DNA from: an uncultured Prevotellaceae bacterium
Lineage (GTDB): Bacteria > Bacteroidota > Bacteroidia > Bacteroidales > Bacteroidaceae
NCBI GenBank assembly: GCA_902762325.1
Contig: CACWNV010000004.1
Location: 1 to 64,000 of the forward strand
Length of the DNA stretch: 64,000 nucleotides
Direction: 5' to 3'
Position 1 is the first letter of the stretch. Every line of letters begins with the position of its first letter. The position numbers were made by a program, and so were the translations under genes. A model generated the notes under the pieces. That model was given only the letters and a program-made list of their open reading frames with translations, had not been told where the DNA came from and ran no database searches. This document shows positions 45,123 through 53,976 of the stretch, piece after piece.

Positions 45123-46706
45123 ATGTCAGACAAAATAAAACCAAGCGAAGTCAGTGAGGTGCTCCTCCAGCAATTACAAGGAATCAGCCAGAGCGCTAAA
45201 TTTGATGAGGTAGGTACCGTCCTTCAGGTAAGTGATGGTGTTGCCCGTATATATGGTTTACGCAATGCTGAGGCAAACGAATTGCTTGAGTTTGAGAATG
45301 GCACAATGGCTATTGTGATGAACCTGGAAGAGGACAATGTCGGTTGTGTGCTTTTAGGTTCCACCTCTGGCATCAAAGAAGGACAGGTGGTGAAGCGTAC
45401 CCATCGTATTGCTTCTATCCGCGTGAATGACAATATGCTTGGTCGCGTTATTAATCCTCTGGGACAGGCAATCGACGGCATGGGAGACATCGACCTTAAA
45501 GGTGCTTTTGAAATGCCGCTTGATCGTAAAGCCCCAGGAGTTATTTTTCGTCAGCCGGTGAAAGAACCTCTTCAGACAGGTTTGAAGGCTGTTGACTCTA
45601 TGATTCCTATTGGACGCGGCCAGCGTGAGCTCATTATTGGTGACCGTCAGACGGGTAAGACTGCTATTGCCGTAGATACAATCATAAACCAAAAGAGTTT
45701 CTATGAAGCTGGTAAACCCGTTTATTGTATTTATGTGGCAATAGGACAGAAAGCATCTACTGTTGCTGCCCTTGTGCAGAATCTTAAAGAACATGGTGCA
45801 CTCCCTTATACAATTATCGTGAGTGCAACGGCCGCTGATCCTGCTGCAATGCAATATTATGCTCCGTTTGCCGGTGCTGCCATCGGTGAGTATTTCCGTG
45901 ATCGTGGCTATGCAGCTCTCGTTGTCTATGATGACTTGTCGAAACAGGCTGTTGCTTACCGTGAAGTATCTCTGATTCTTCGTCGTCCTTCCGGACGTGA
46001 GGCTTATCCTGGAGATGTGTTCTATTTGCATTCTCGTCTTCTTGAGCGTGCGGCAAAGATTAATGAGCAGCAAGAGGTGGCAGAACAGATGAACGATCTT
46101 CCCGAGTGTATGAAAGGCCATGTACGTGGTGGAGGTTCTCTTACAGCTCTTCCTATCATTGAGACACAGGCAGGCGACGTTTCTGCCTATATCCCAACCA
46201 ATGTGATTTCAATTACCGATGGACAGATCTATCTGGAGTCCGACCTGTTTAATCAGGGATTCCGTCCTGCCATCAATGTTGGTATTTCCGTTTCACGTGT
46301 GGGAGGTTCTGCACAGATTAAATCCATGAAGAAGGTTGCAGGTACGTTAAAGATTGACCAGGCTCAGTACCGTGAGCTTGAGGCCTTCTCTAAGTTCTCA
46401 AGTGACATGGATGCTGTGACGGCTATGACACTTGATCGTGGCCGAAAGAACAACCAGTTGCTTATTCAGCCACAATATAGCCCGATGCCAGTTGGAGAGC
46501 AGATAGCAATCTTGTATTGCGGTGTGCATGGACTGATGCGTAATGTGCCTATTGATAAGGTGCGCGAATGTCAGGACGCATTCCTCGAGAAGATTCGTTC
46601 AGCTCATCCGGAAATCATCGAAACACTTGCCAGCGGTAAGATTGATAATGATATTTCTAATGGTATTGAAGCTATAATGCAAGATATCGCAGGAACATTT
46701 GCATAA
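45123..46706 (+). CDS. atpA: ATP synthase F1 subunit alpha
   Basis: Non-catalytic nucleotide-binding subunit of 527 residues. The P-loop is [11 protein letters not shown]. Family stretches include [48 protein letters not shown] and the arginine finger region [24 protein letters not shown] 49-nt spacer separates it from atpH, and atpG follows 11 nt later. A 255-codon antisense open frame over it is a codon-bias artefact. Confidence 0.98.
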   Translation: MSDKIKPSEVSEVLLQQLQGISQSAKFDEVGTVLQVSDGVARIYGLRNAEANELLEFENGTMAIVMNLEEDNVGCVLLGSTSGIKEGQVVKRTHRIASIRVNDNMLGRVINPLGQAIDGMGDIDLKGAFEMPLDRKAPGVIFRQPVKEPLQTGLKAVDSMIPIGRGQRELIIGDRQTGKTAIAVDTIINQKSFYEAGKPVYCIYVAIGQKASTVAALVQNLKEHGALPYTIIVSATAADPAAMQYYAPFAGAAIGEYFRDRGYAALVVYDDLSKQAVAYREVSLILRRPSGREAYPGDVFYLHSRLLERAAKINEQQEVAEQMNDLPECMKGHVRGGGSLTALPIIETQAGDVSAYIPTNVISITDGQIYLESDLFNQGFRPAINVGISVSRVGGSAQIKSMKKVAGTLKIDQAQYRELEAFSKFSSDMDAVTAMTLDRGRKNNQLLIQPQYSPMPVGEQIAILYCGVHGLMRNVPIDKVRECQDAFLEKIRSAHPEIIETLASGKIDNDISNGIEAIMQDIAGTFA

Positions 46707-46717
46707 TACTGATCACT

Positions 46718-47689
46718 ATGCCAAGTCTAAAAGAAATTAAAGGTAGGATTGCTTCTGTCAATAGCACTCGTAAGATTACAAGTGCCATGAAGATGGTTGC
46801 TTCTTCTAAACTGCATCATGCCCAGCAGATGATTGAGAACATGCTTCCTTATGAGAATTTGCTCGAGCATATTTTGAAATCATTTCTGGCCGCAGAAGTT
46901 GAAGCACAATCGATATTCAGTCAAGAACGTCCTGTAAAGCGTGTGGCATTGGTGGTATATAGTTCCAATAGTTCATTATGCGGTGGTTTTAATGCTAATG
47001 TAATTAAGTTGATGCAACAGGCAATGAAAGGGTATGCAAGTCTCGGCAAAGAGAATATTGTCATATATCCCATTGGTCGTAAGGTTGCAGAAAAAGCGGC
47101 AAAACTAGGCTATCCTATTGGAGGTGAATTTGCAGATCTTGCAGACAAGCCGAATGTTCAGGGGTGTATTCAATTGGCTCAGGAACTTGGAAAGAAGTTT
47201 GTAGAAGGCGAACTAGACAAGGTTGAACTGATTTATCATCATTTCAAGAGTGCCGGTTCCCAAATACTTACCAGAAGTACTTTCCTGCCAATTGATATAT
47301 CTGATGAGTTAGAGCGTGACCATGAGCGCGACTTGTCTACGAATATCGTGACGAGGGAGGCTCAGGAATACCTTAAACGTAGAGAAAAGGAACGTGCCTC
47401 GCAACGTAATCAAGAAGAAGTCAAGCCTCTCAATGATAACTTCATTGTTGAACCTGACATGTATACGGTTTTGAGTCTTCTGATTCCGAAGCTGGCTCAT
47501 CTGATGTTGTACACGGCACTCCTTGACAGCAATGCTTCTGAGCATGCAGCTCGCATGGTTGCAATGCAAACAGCAACGGACAATGCAGACGAATTGTTGA
47601 GAGAACTTAATCTGCAATACAACAAGAGCAGACAACAAGCTATTACAAGTGAGTTGCTCGACATTGTAGGTGGAAGTGTCAACAATTAA
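46718..47689 (+). CDS. atpG: ATP synthase F1 subunit gamma
   Basis: Rotor shaft subunit of 323 residues. The N-terminal helix is LKEIKGRIASVNSTRKITSAMKMVA and the C-terminal helix contains ASEHAARMVAMQTATDNADELL. Compared with E. coli (287) there is a charged insertion around residues 195-240 (REAQEYLKRREKERASQRNQEE) in the globular part. It is the last gene of the operon and is followed by a strong terminator. Confidence 0.96.
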   Translation: MPSLKEIKGRIASVNSTRKITSAMKMVASSKLHHAQQMIENMLPYENLLEHILKSFLAAEVEAQSIFSQERPVKRVALVVYSSNSSLCGGFNANVIKLMQQAMKGYASLGKENIVIYPIGRKVAEKAAKLGYPIGGEFADLADKPNVQGCIQLAQELGKKFVEGELDKVELIYHHFKSAGSQILTRSTFLPIDISDELERDHERDLSTNIVTREAQEYLKRREKERASQRNQEEVKPLNDNFIVEPDMYTVLSLLIPKLAHLMLYTALLDSNASEHAARMVAMQTATDNADELLRELNLQYNKSRQQAITSELLDIVGGSVNN

Positions 47690-47714
47690 TTAGGCATTAG
47701 TCATCTTTCATTTG

Positions 47715-47758
47715 AATCACATCATATAATTAGTTTTATTGTATGATGTGATTTTTTT
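47715..47758 (+). terminator. Rho-independent terminator of the atp operon
   Basis: AATCACATCATA (47715-47726) pairs with TATGATGTGATT (47742-47753), extended by a G-U and an A-T pair, with a loop of about 12 nt, followed by a T run to 47758. It lies 26 nt after the atpG stop. The following 47759-47822 is AT-rich with nothing recognised. Confidence 0.85.
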
Positions 47759-47822
47759 GTGCTCTTTTTGTTGCCATTTTTACTTTTTTATAGGTATTAT
47801 ATTGAATTTATTGGCAAAAAGT

Positions 47823-47853
47823 TTGTGGATTAATAGTTTTTTCTTTACTTTTG
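47823..47853 (+). promoter_or_regulatory. Promoter of the trp operon
   Basis: TTG at 47823-47825, 20 nt, then TACTTTTG at 47846-47853, close to the Bacteroidota consensus. Transcription would start near 47860, just before the leader peptide. Confidence 0.7.
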
Positions 47854-47872
47854 CACCGTAATAGTAAATAAA

Positions 47873-47920
47873 ATGAGAAAAAACTTATCTATAGCATGGT
47901 GGTGGTGCTGCTCAAGATGA
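47873..47920 (+). CDS. trpL: Trp leader peptide
   Basis: A 15-codon ORF, MRKNLSIAWWWCCSR, with three consecutive TGG codons at 47897-47905, followed by two Cys codons and TGA at 47918-47920. Its place between the trp promoter and an attenuator hairpin, and its Trp run, mark it as the sensor of charged tRNA-Trp. Ribosome stalling at the Trp codons leaves 47925-47932 free. Completion to the stop codon covers it. Confidence 0.9.
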   Translation: MRKNLSIAWWWCCSR

Positions 47921-47924
47921 AAAA

Positions 47925-48001
47925 GTCGTGAGTTACGTCGCCGTATGTAGATAGTTTAAATATCAAATATTGGTCTGCCGTTCTTACGACAGGCCTTTTT
48001 T
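47925..48001 (+). promoter_or_regulatory. trp operon attenuator (antiterminator and terminator)
   Basis: Terminator: GGTCTGCCG (47972-47980) pairs with CGACAGGCC (47987-47995), one mismatch and one G-U, loop TTCTTA, then six T (47996-48001). Antiterminator: GTCGTGAG (47925-47932), 5 nt after the leader stop, can pair with CTTACGAC (47983-47990), which includes the terminator loop and the base of its 3' arm. The two structures are mutually exclusive. The 57 nt to trpD hold no other structure; AGGAG at 48047-48051 precedes the ATG. Confidence 0.85.
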
Positions 48002-48057
48002 AATGATATGAAGACAGAAACAAAAAACAAGACACAATTAATATAGGAGATTTAGCT

Positions 48058-49062
48058 ATGACAATGAAGAATATTCTGAACAGAATACTCAATCACGAGG
48101 AGTTGACGCGTGAAGAAACACGCGATATCCTCGTTGGAATTACTCAAAGTGAGTTCCCAAACGAACAGATCACGGCTTTGCTCACAGCATTGCAGATGCG
48201 AGGTGTAACCGTAGATGAATTATTGGGATTCAGAGACGGCATATTGGAGACAGGTGTGCCGGCAATCCTCGATTGCGACCGATATATTGATGTCGTCGGA
48301 ACAGGAGGTGACCGTAAGAACACATTTAATATTTCTACGACATCATGTTTTGTCATTGCCGGTGCGGGATACAAAGTCGCTAAGCATGGCAATTATGCTG
48401 CCACATCAACCAGTGGAGCGTCTAATGTCATAGCTCAGCATGGCGTGAAGTTCACAGATGATATTGACAAGCTCAACAGATGTATCAATGAGTGCGGCAT
48501 AGTCTACCTTCATGCTCAGTTGTTTGCAAGGGCGATGAAGTTTGTCGGTCCTATCCGCAAGGCATTGCAATTCCCCACATGCTTCAATTTACTTGGTCCG
48601 ATTGTCAATCCTTCACGTCCTAAATGCCAGTTGCTCGGCGTGGCTAATCTTGACCAGATGCGTCTGTATAATAATGTATATCAGCAAATCGGCATTGACT
48701 ATGCAATTGTTAATAGCATCGATGGTTATGACGAAATATCTCTGACAAGCGACTTTAAGGTAACAACAAATAATTACGAGAAAGTATTCTCTCCTAAAGA
48801 CCTTGGGCTGCATTTTGCCAAACCAGAAGAACTGGTAGCCGGAGCTTCCGAAGAAGAAGCGGCTGCTATCTTCGATAGTGTGTTGGAAAACAGAGCGTTA
48901 CCGGCTCAGAAGGAAATCGTATTGGCAAATGCAGCATTTGGAATACAGGTGATGGAAAAGGGTCAAAAGGACATCATGGAATGTATTGAGATAGCCCGCG
49001 AGTCGATTGATAGCGGCAAGGCTCTTTCCACTTTCAAGAAGTTTGTTGAACTCAACCAATAG
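48058..49062 (+). CDS. trpD: Anthranilate phosphoribosyltransferase TrpD
   Basis: Transfers phosphoribose from PRPP to anthranilate. It has 334 residues. The PRPP-binding signature is VVGTGGDRKNTFNIST (about 79-94), and KHGNYAATSTSGASN and GPIRKALQFPTCFNLLGPIVNP follow. The N-terminal helical domain begins MTMKNILNRILNHEELT. It is the first structural gene behind the Trp attenuator and is separate from trpG, unlike the fused E. coli TrpGD. Confidence 0.96.
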   Translation: MTMKNILNRILNHEELTREETRDILVGITQSEFPNEQITALLTALQMRGVTVDELLGFRDGILETGVPAILDCDRYIDVVGTGGDRKNTFNISTTSCFVIAGAGYKVAKHGNYAATSTSGASNVIAQHGVKFTDDIDKLNRCINECGIVYLHAQLFARAMKFVGPIRKALQFPTCFNLLGPIVNPSRPKCQLLGVANLDQMRLYNNVYQQIGIDYAIVNSIDGYDEISLTSDFKVTTNNYEKVFSPKDLGLHFAKPEELVAGASEEEAAAIFDSVLENRALPAQKEIVLANAAFGIQVMEKGQKDIMECIEIARESIDSGKALSTFKKFVELNQ

Positions 49063-49084
49063 TCGCATAGAATAAAAATCTGTA

Positions 49085-49888
49085 ATGATGAAAGATATTC
49101 TTGAAGAGATAATTGCTTATAAGCGCATAGAGGTGGATGGATTCAAGTCTGTGATACCTTTGCGCGAACTAAGTAAGAAGGTTGAGGGACTTCTTGACAA
49201 TCCCCAGCCTTCCATGCGAGAGGCTTTATTGCGCTCTGACACGGGCATTATTGCAGAGTTCAAGAGGAAGTCACCATCAAAAGGCTGGATAAAGGAAGAG
49301 GGACAGGCTGATGTCATCCCACTTTCTTATCAGCAAAATGGAGCAGCTGCGGTGAGCATTCTTACCGACACAAAATTCTTTGGCGGCAGAGATGAATTTA
49401 TCGTGAAGGCCAGAACATCAGGTGTGGAGATACCTGTCTTATATAAAAACTTTATTGTGGATGAATACCAATTGTTCCAAGCGAGATATTGCGGAGCATC
49501 AGCGGCATTGTTGATAACATCCGCATTGAAAAAAGATGAATGCAGGATGCTGATCCGTCTGGCTCATGAATTAGGTCTGGAAGTGTTGATGGAAATGCAT
49601 AGTGAGTGGGATTTGGATTATGCTGAGCTGGAACCTGACATGTATGGCATCAACAACAGGAATTTGGGCTCGTTCGTGACGGATGTCCAGAACAGTTTCA
49701 TGCTTGCCGCTAAGTTGCCGGATGGTGTATGTAAAGTAAGCGAAAGTGGAATCTCTTCACCTTCAACGGTCAGGCTCCTCCGGAATATAGGCTTTAATGG
49801 ATTTCTCATTGGAGAGAGTTTCATGAAGACAGATGACCCGGGTAAGGCCTTAAAGAGTTTTATTGAAGAATTAGAATTAATACAATAA
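49085..49888 (+). CDS. trpC: Indole-3-glycerol phosphate synthase TrpC
   Basis: TIM-barrel enzyme of 267 residues closing the indole ring from CdRP. Characteristic are GIIAEFKRKSPSKGWI (catalytic Lys region), VSILTDTKFFGG, PVLYKNFIVDEYQ and VSESGISSPSTVRLL. It is not fused to TrpF, in contrast to E. coli. It lies 22 nt after trpD; trpF follows after 17 nt. Confidence 0.96.
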   Translation: MMKDILEEIIAYKRIEVDGFKSVIPLRELSKKVEGLLDNPQPSMREALLRSDTGIIAEFKRKSPSKGWIKEEGQADVIPLSYQQNGAAAVSILTDTKFFGGRDEFIVKARTSGVEIPVLYKNFIVDEYQLFQARYCGASAALLITSALKKDECRMLIRLAHELGLEVLMEMHSEWDLDYAELEPDMYGINNRNLGSFVTDVQNSFMLAAKLPDGVCKVSESGISSPSTVRLLRNIGFNGFLIGESFMKTDDPGKALKSFIEELELIQ

Positions 49889-49905
49889 TATAATTTTAAA
49901 AGGAT

Positions 49906-50601
49906 ATGATCATAAAGGTTTGTGGTATGCGCGATGCCGACAATATTCGCGAGGTTTCCGAATTGGATATTGATATGATGGGTTTTATCTTCTGGAAAGA
50001 CAGTCCCCGATTTGTTAGAATGATTAGTTCTCATGCCGGTATTATTCCCGATTATAGCGAGGAACGTCTGAACAAGAACAGTGGAAAGGTTGTCGACGAC
50101 CAGCATAGAATCAAGAGGGTTGGTGTTTTTGTTGACGACATGCCCCAGACTATTGTTACACGCATCTATAATTATGAGCTCGACTATGTCCAGCTGCATG
50201 GTGAAGAGAGCTGCATTATGATTGACAATCTCCGCCGTACGCTTGAACCAGACATTCGCACAGGTGTGAAAATCATAAAGACCATCAGCGTTTCATCCGC
50301 TGAAGATATTGAAAAGACAAAGGAATATGAAGGTTGCGTAGAACTGTTCCTTTTCGACACGAAATGTCCTACGATGGGGGGGAGCGGAGATAAGTTCGAC
50401 TGGTCTGTACTCTCGGCATACAAAGGCAATGTTCCCTTCTTGTTGAGCGGAGGCATCGGTATGGATGATGTTGACAAGATTAAGTCTTTCCAGCATCCTC
50501 AGTTCGCTGGTGTCGATGTGAACAGTTGTTTTGAGACAGAGCCTGGAGTGAAGGATGTTGAAAAACTACGGCTATTTGTTGAAAAGCTTAGACATGAATA
50601 A
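49906..50601 (+). CDS. trpF: Phosphoribosylanthranilate isomerase TrpF
   Basis: TIM-barrel Amadori isomerase, 231 residues. It starts MIIKVCGMRDADNI, with the catalytic Cys in KVCGM. The general-acid Asp is in LFDTKCPTMGGSGDKFDW, and the phosphate site is FLLSGGIG and GVDVNSCFE. It is about 25 residues longer than usual because of a polar insertion near residues 48-65 (SEERLNKNSGKVVDDQHR). The last bases overlap the trpA start (ATGAATAA). Confidence 0.95.
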   Translation: MIIKVCGMRDADNIREVSELDIDMMGFIFWKDSPRFVRMISSHAGIIPDYSEERLNKNSGKVVDDQHRIKRVGVFVDDMPQTIVTRIYNYELDYVQLHGEESCIMIDNLRRTLEPDIRTGVKIIKTISVSSAEDIEKTKEYEGCVELFLFDTKCPTMGGSGDKFDWSVLSAYKGNVPFLLSGGIGMDDVDKIKSFQHPQFAGVDVNSCFETEPGVKDVEKLRLFVEKLRHE

Positions 50602-51370
50602 GATTAATCAGCTCTTTGCCAAACGGCAAGGACGTAAACTATTATCATTATACTTCTGCGCTGGCTGTCCCACATTAGAAGGTACGGCTGATGTCATCAA
50701 GACATTAGAGCGCAGAGGTATAGATATGATCGAAGTAGGCATCCCGTTCAGTGACCCTTTGGCTGACGGTCCTGTCATTCAAAGTGCCGGAACCGTTGCC
50801 TTGAAGAATGGGATGACACTTCGTAGATTGTTCACACAACTTGCGGAGATAAAGGATGAGGTACACATTCCGCTTGTCCTGATGGGCTATCTCAATGTCA
50901 TCATGCATCATGGCATTGAACCGTTCTTCCAGGATTGTGTGAAGGCAGGCGTTTCGGGGTGTATCATTCCCGATCTTCCCTTTAGTGACTATATGGAAGT
51001 GGTCAAGCCGATAGCAGACGTTTACGACATACGTGTTATCATGATGATCACCCCGGAAACGAGTGAAGAGCGCATCCGTTTCATTGATGAGCATACCGAC
51101 GGGTTTATCTACATGGTCAGTTCTGCAAGCATCACAGGTGTGCAAAGCAATTTCAATGATGCCAAGGTTGCCTATTTCCAGCACATCAATGGCATGAACC
51201 TTCGTAATCCCCGGATGATAGGGTTTGGCATATCCAACAAACAGACCTTAGAAAGTGCTCAGGATAATGCGGCCGGGGCGATTATCGGCTCTAAATTTGT
51301 GACCTTGCTCAATGAAACGCGAGACCCTGACAAAGCAATGGATTTGTTATATGCTGCTTTGAAGGAATAA
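50594..51370 (+). CDS. trpA: Tryptophan synthase alpha chain TrpA
   Basis: Cleaves indole-3-glycerol phosphate to indole. It has 258 residues from MNKINQLFAKR (ATG at 50594). The frame is open 13 codons upstream, but that extension lies within trpF and is unlike TrpA. Catalytic E47 is in DMIEVGIPFSDPLADGP, with D58. The loop VSSASITGVQ and GFGISNKQT are typical. It overlaps trpF by 8 nt, and trpB follows after 17 nt. Confidence 0.96.
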   Translation: MNKINQLFAKRQGRKLLSLYFCAGCPTLEGTADVIKTLERRGIDMIEVGIPFSDPLADGPVIQSAGTVALKNGMTLRRLFTQLAEIKDEVHIPLVLMGYLNVIMHHGIEPFFQDCVKAGVSGCIIPDLPFSDYMEVVKPIADVYDIRVIMMITPETSEERIRFIDEHTDGFIYMVSSASITGVQSNFNDAKVAYFQHINGMNLRNPRMIGFGISNKQTLESAQDNAAGAIIGSKFVTLLNETRDPDKAMDLLYAALKE

Positions 51371-51387
51371 CAAACACAGACAAACCA

Positions 51388-52596
51388 ATGAATAAAAACT
51401 ATTTAATAGACGACAAAGGATTTTTCGGTAAATATGGCGGGGCATATGTTCCTGAGATATTATACAAGTGCGTTCATGATTTACAAGATGCCTATTTGCC
51501 GATTATAGAAAGTGAGGATTTTCAACGTGAATATCATTCTCTGTTGAAGGATTATGTAGGACGTCCGTCCCCTCTCTATTATGCCAGACGAATGAGCGAG
51601 CGATATGGTTGCCGATTATTTTTAAAGCGTGAAGACCTGAACCATACCGGCGCACATAAAATCAATAACACTATCGGACAGATCCTCATGGCGAAGAGGA
51701 TGGGGAAGACGCGCATCATTGCCGAGACTGGTGCCGGACAACATGGAGTGGCAACAGCTACTGTCTGTGCCTTGATGAACATGCAATGTGAGATCTTTAT
51801 GGGAAAGACGGATGTGGAGCGTCAGCATACTAATGTTGAACGTATGCGTATGCTTGGGGCGGTCGTACATCCCGTCACTACTGGCAATATGACGCTTAGC
51901 GATGCATGTTCCGAAGCAATCCGCGACTGGTGTTGTCATCCTCAGGATACTTTTTATATTGTAGGCAGTACGATGGGACCTCATCCATACCCTGATATTG
52001 TCGCCCGCATGCAGAGCATCATCAGCAAAGAGATCAAATGGCAGTTACAGGAACAGGTCGGACGCGACTATCCTGACTATCTGATAGCTTGTGTCGGGGG
52101 AGGAAGCAATGCTGCCGGTACCATCTACCACTATATTGATGATGAACGTGTCAAAATCATCCTTGCCGAAGCTGGAGGACATGGCATAGACACCGACTAT
52201 ACTGCTGCCACCATGAAGTGCGGAACGGAAGGTATCATTCATGGTTCTCGCACACTTGTCATGCAGACACCTGACGGACAGATCAAAGAGGCGTTTACGA
52301 TTTCTGCCGGACTCGATTATCCGGGTATCGGACCTATGCATGCACATCTTGCTGAATCGGGACGCACCAATGTGATTGCCATTAATGATGACGAGGCTAT
52401 CTATGCCGGATATGAACTGACACGCCATGAAGGCATCATCCCCGCCATCGAAAGCGCACATGCGGTTGCGGTATTGAAGAAGCTATCGTTCAGCCCCGAT
52501 GATATTGTCGTGTTGACGGTGAGCGGACGGGGTGATAAGGATGTACAGACCTATTTGAATAACAAACAAATGGCAGGAGAATATGGCGACTTTTAA
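51388..52596 (+). CDS. trpB: Tryptophan synthase beta chain TrpB
   Basis: PLP enzyme joining indole and serine, 402 residues. The PLP lysine is in NHTGAHKINNT. GETGAGQHGVATAT-like AETGAGQHG, the phosphate-cradle GGGSNAAGT and SGRGDKD are all visible. It is of the TrpB1 type that partners TrpA. It overlaps trpE by 14 nt, an unusual alpha-before-beta order within the operon (trpA-trpB). Confidence 0.97.
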   Translation: MNKNYLIDDKGFFGKYGGAYVPEILYKCVHDLQDAYLPIIESEDFQREYHSLLKDYVGRPSPLYYARRMSERYGCRLFLKREDLNHTGAHKINNTIGQILMAKRMGKTRIIAETGAGQHGVATATVCALMNMQCEIFMGKTDVERQHTNVERMRMLGAVVHPVTTGNMTLSDACSEAIRDWCCHPQDTFYIVGSTMGPHPYPDIVARMQSIISKEIKWQLQEQVGRDYPDYLIACVGGGSNAAGTIYHYIDDERVKIILAEAGGHGIDTDYTAATMKCGTEGIIHGSRTLVMQTPDGQIKEAFTISAGLDYPGIGPMHAHLAESGRTNVIAINDDEAIYAGYELTRHEGIIPAIESAHAVAVLKKLSFSPDDIVVLTVSGRGDKDVQTYLNNKQMAGEYGDF

Positions 52597-53974
52597 TTAT
52601 AAGACAACTACCCGTAGTATATTAGCCGACCTGTACACACCGGTAGGTGTTTACATGCGACTACGGGATTTATATCCGCAAAGTGCGTTAATGGAGAGTT
52701 CGGATTACCACGACTCGAACAACAGCCGTTCGTTCATCGGGATTAACCCCATTGCAAGTATTGCCATCAGCCACGGGAATGTTATCTGCACTTTCCCCGA
52801 TAACTCTTCAACGACCGCTCCTGTGACGAAAGACTATCGTTGCGAACATGCTATACGCGAATTCCTTGACTACTTTCAGGTAAGCGGAGATAATAGTCAT
52901 TATTGTGGCCTTTACGGTTACACGTCGTTTAATGCCGTCAGGTATTTTGAAGACATTCCCGTAAAAGATGCCACGATGGAGGAGAACGATGCCCCCGACA
53001 TGTATTATATCCTTTACAGGGACATTATCGTGTTCGACCATTTCAACAACAAGCTGACAATGATTACCCTTGGCGATTCCGGCAATTTGGATAGACTGGA
53101 GATTCTCTTTAACAAGCAGAACATCAAGCCATACGGATTCCGTCCCGTCGGGGATTTCACTTCCACATTGACAGACGAAGAGCATAAGGAGAACATTCGC
53201 AAGGGAATCAGACATTGTCTGCGTGGTGACGTGTTCCAGATTGTATTGTCAAGACGGTTCGTCCAGAAATACGAAGGCGATGATTTCAAGTTGTACCGGG
53301 CATTGAGGAGCGTGAATCCAAGCCCTTATCTGTTCTATTTCGATTTCGGCGGTTTCCGTATCTTCGGTTCATCACCTGAGACGCATTGCAGGATTGAAGG
53401 CAAGAAGGCTTATATTGACCCTATCGCCGGAACGACAAGGCGTACGGGTGACATAGAGAATGATAGGGCAGGGGCAGACTTCTTGCGCAACGACCCGAAG
53501 GAGAATGCCGAGCATGTCATGCTGGTCGACCTTGCAAGAAACGACCTAAGCCGTAATTGCCATGACGTGAAAGTTGACTTCTATAAAGACCTGCAATACT
53601 ATTCTCATGTAATACATCTCGTCAGTAGGGTGTCAGGGACACTTGATGAAGGGGCAGACCCCATCAAGGCTTTTATCGATACGTTCCCTGCCGGCACTCT
53701 AAGCGGAGCTCCCAAAGTGCGTGCCATGCAACTTATCAGCGAATATGAACCTCATAACCGTGGAGCATACGGAGGATGTATTGGCTATATCGGATTGAAC
53801 GGGAACCTTAACCAGGCCATCACCATTCGGACATTTGTCAGCCGTAATGGGGAACTATGGTTCCAGGCTGGCGGTGGAATCGTCTCTAAGAGTAATGAAG
53901 ACTATGAGCTTCAGGAAGTGAACAACAAATTAGGTGCATTGCACCGGGCAATTATTTTAGCGGAGAAAATGTAG
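52583..53974 (+). CDS. trpE: Anthranilate synthase component I TrpE
   Basis: Chorismate to anthranilate, large subunit, 463 residues. The feedback-inhibition site for tryptophan is kept as LMESS (36-40, LLES in E. coli), so the enzyme is probably Trp-inhibited. The chorismate-binding domain has RGDVFQIVLSRRF, GSSPETHCRIEG, DPIAGTTRRTG and PAGTLSGAPKVRAM. AGGAGA lies 5-10 nt before the ATG, inside the end of trpB. It precedes trpG by 2 nt, so the two subunits are made together. Confidence 0.97.
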   Translation: MATFNYKTTTRSILADLYTPVGVYMRLRDLYPQSALMESSDYHDSNNSRSFIGINPIASIAISHGNVICTFPDNSSTTAPVTKDYRCEHAIREFLDYFQVSGDNSHYCGLYGYTSFNAVRYFEDIPVKDATMEENDAPDMYYILYRDIIVFDHFNNKLTMITLGDSGNLDRLEILFNKQNIKPYGFRPVGDFTSTLTDEEHKENIRKGIRHCLRGDVFQIVLSRRFVQKYEGDDFKLYRALRSVNPSPYLFYFDFGGFRIFGSSPETHCRIEGKKAYIDPIAGTTRRTGDIENDRAGADFLRNDPKENAEHVMLVDLARNDLSRNCHDVKVDFYKDLQYYSHVIHLVSRVSGTLDEGADPIKAFIDTFPAGTLSGAPKVRAMQLISEYEPHNRGAYGGCIGYIGLNGNLNQAITIRTFVSRNGELWFQAGGGIVSKSNEDYELQEVNNKLGALHRAIILAEKM

Positions 53975-53976
53975 TT

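Noticed and set aside
45354..46121. 255-codon antisense ORF over atpA
   Set aside because: Shadow of a highly conserved gene; no family features, no start signals and Cys/His/Arg-rich noise composition.
47861..48057. T-box or TRAP-type trp control
   Set aside because: No specifier loop or T-box sequence and no GAG/UAG repeat series; the leader peptide with Trp codons and paired arms explains the region.
49618..50199. 193-codon antisense ORF over trpC/trpF
   Set aside because: Antisense shadow spanning two confident genes.
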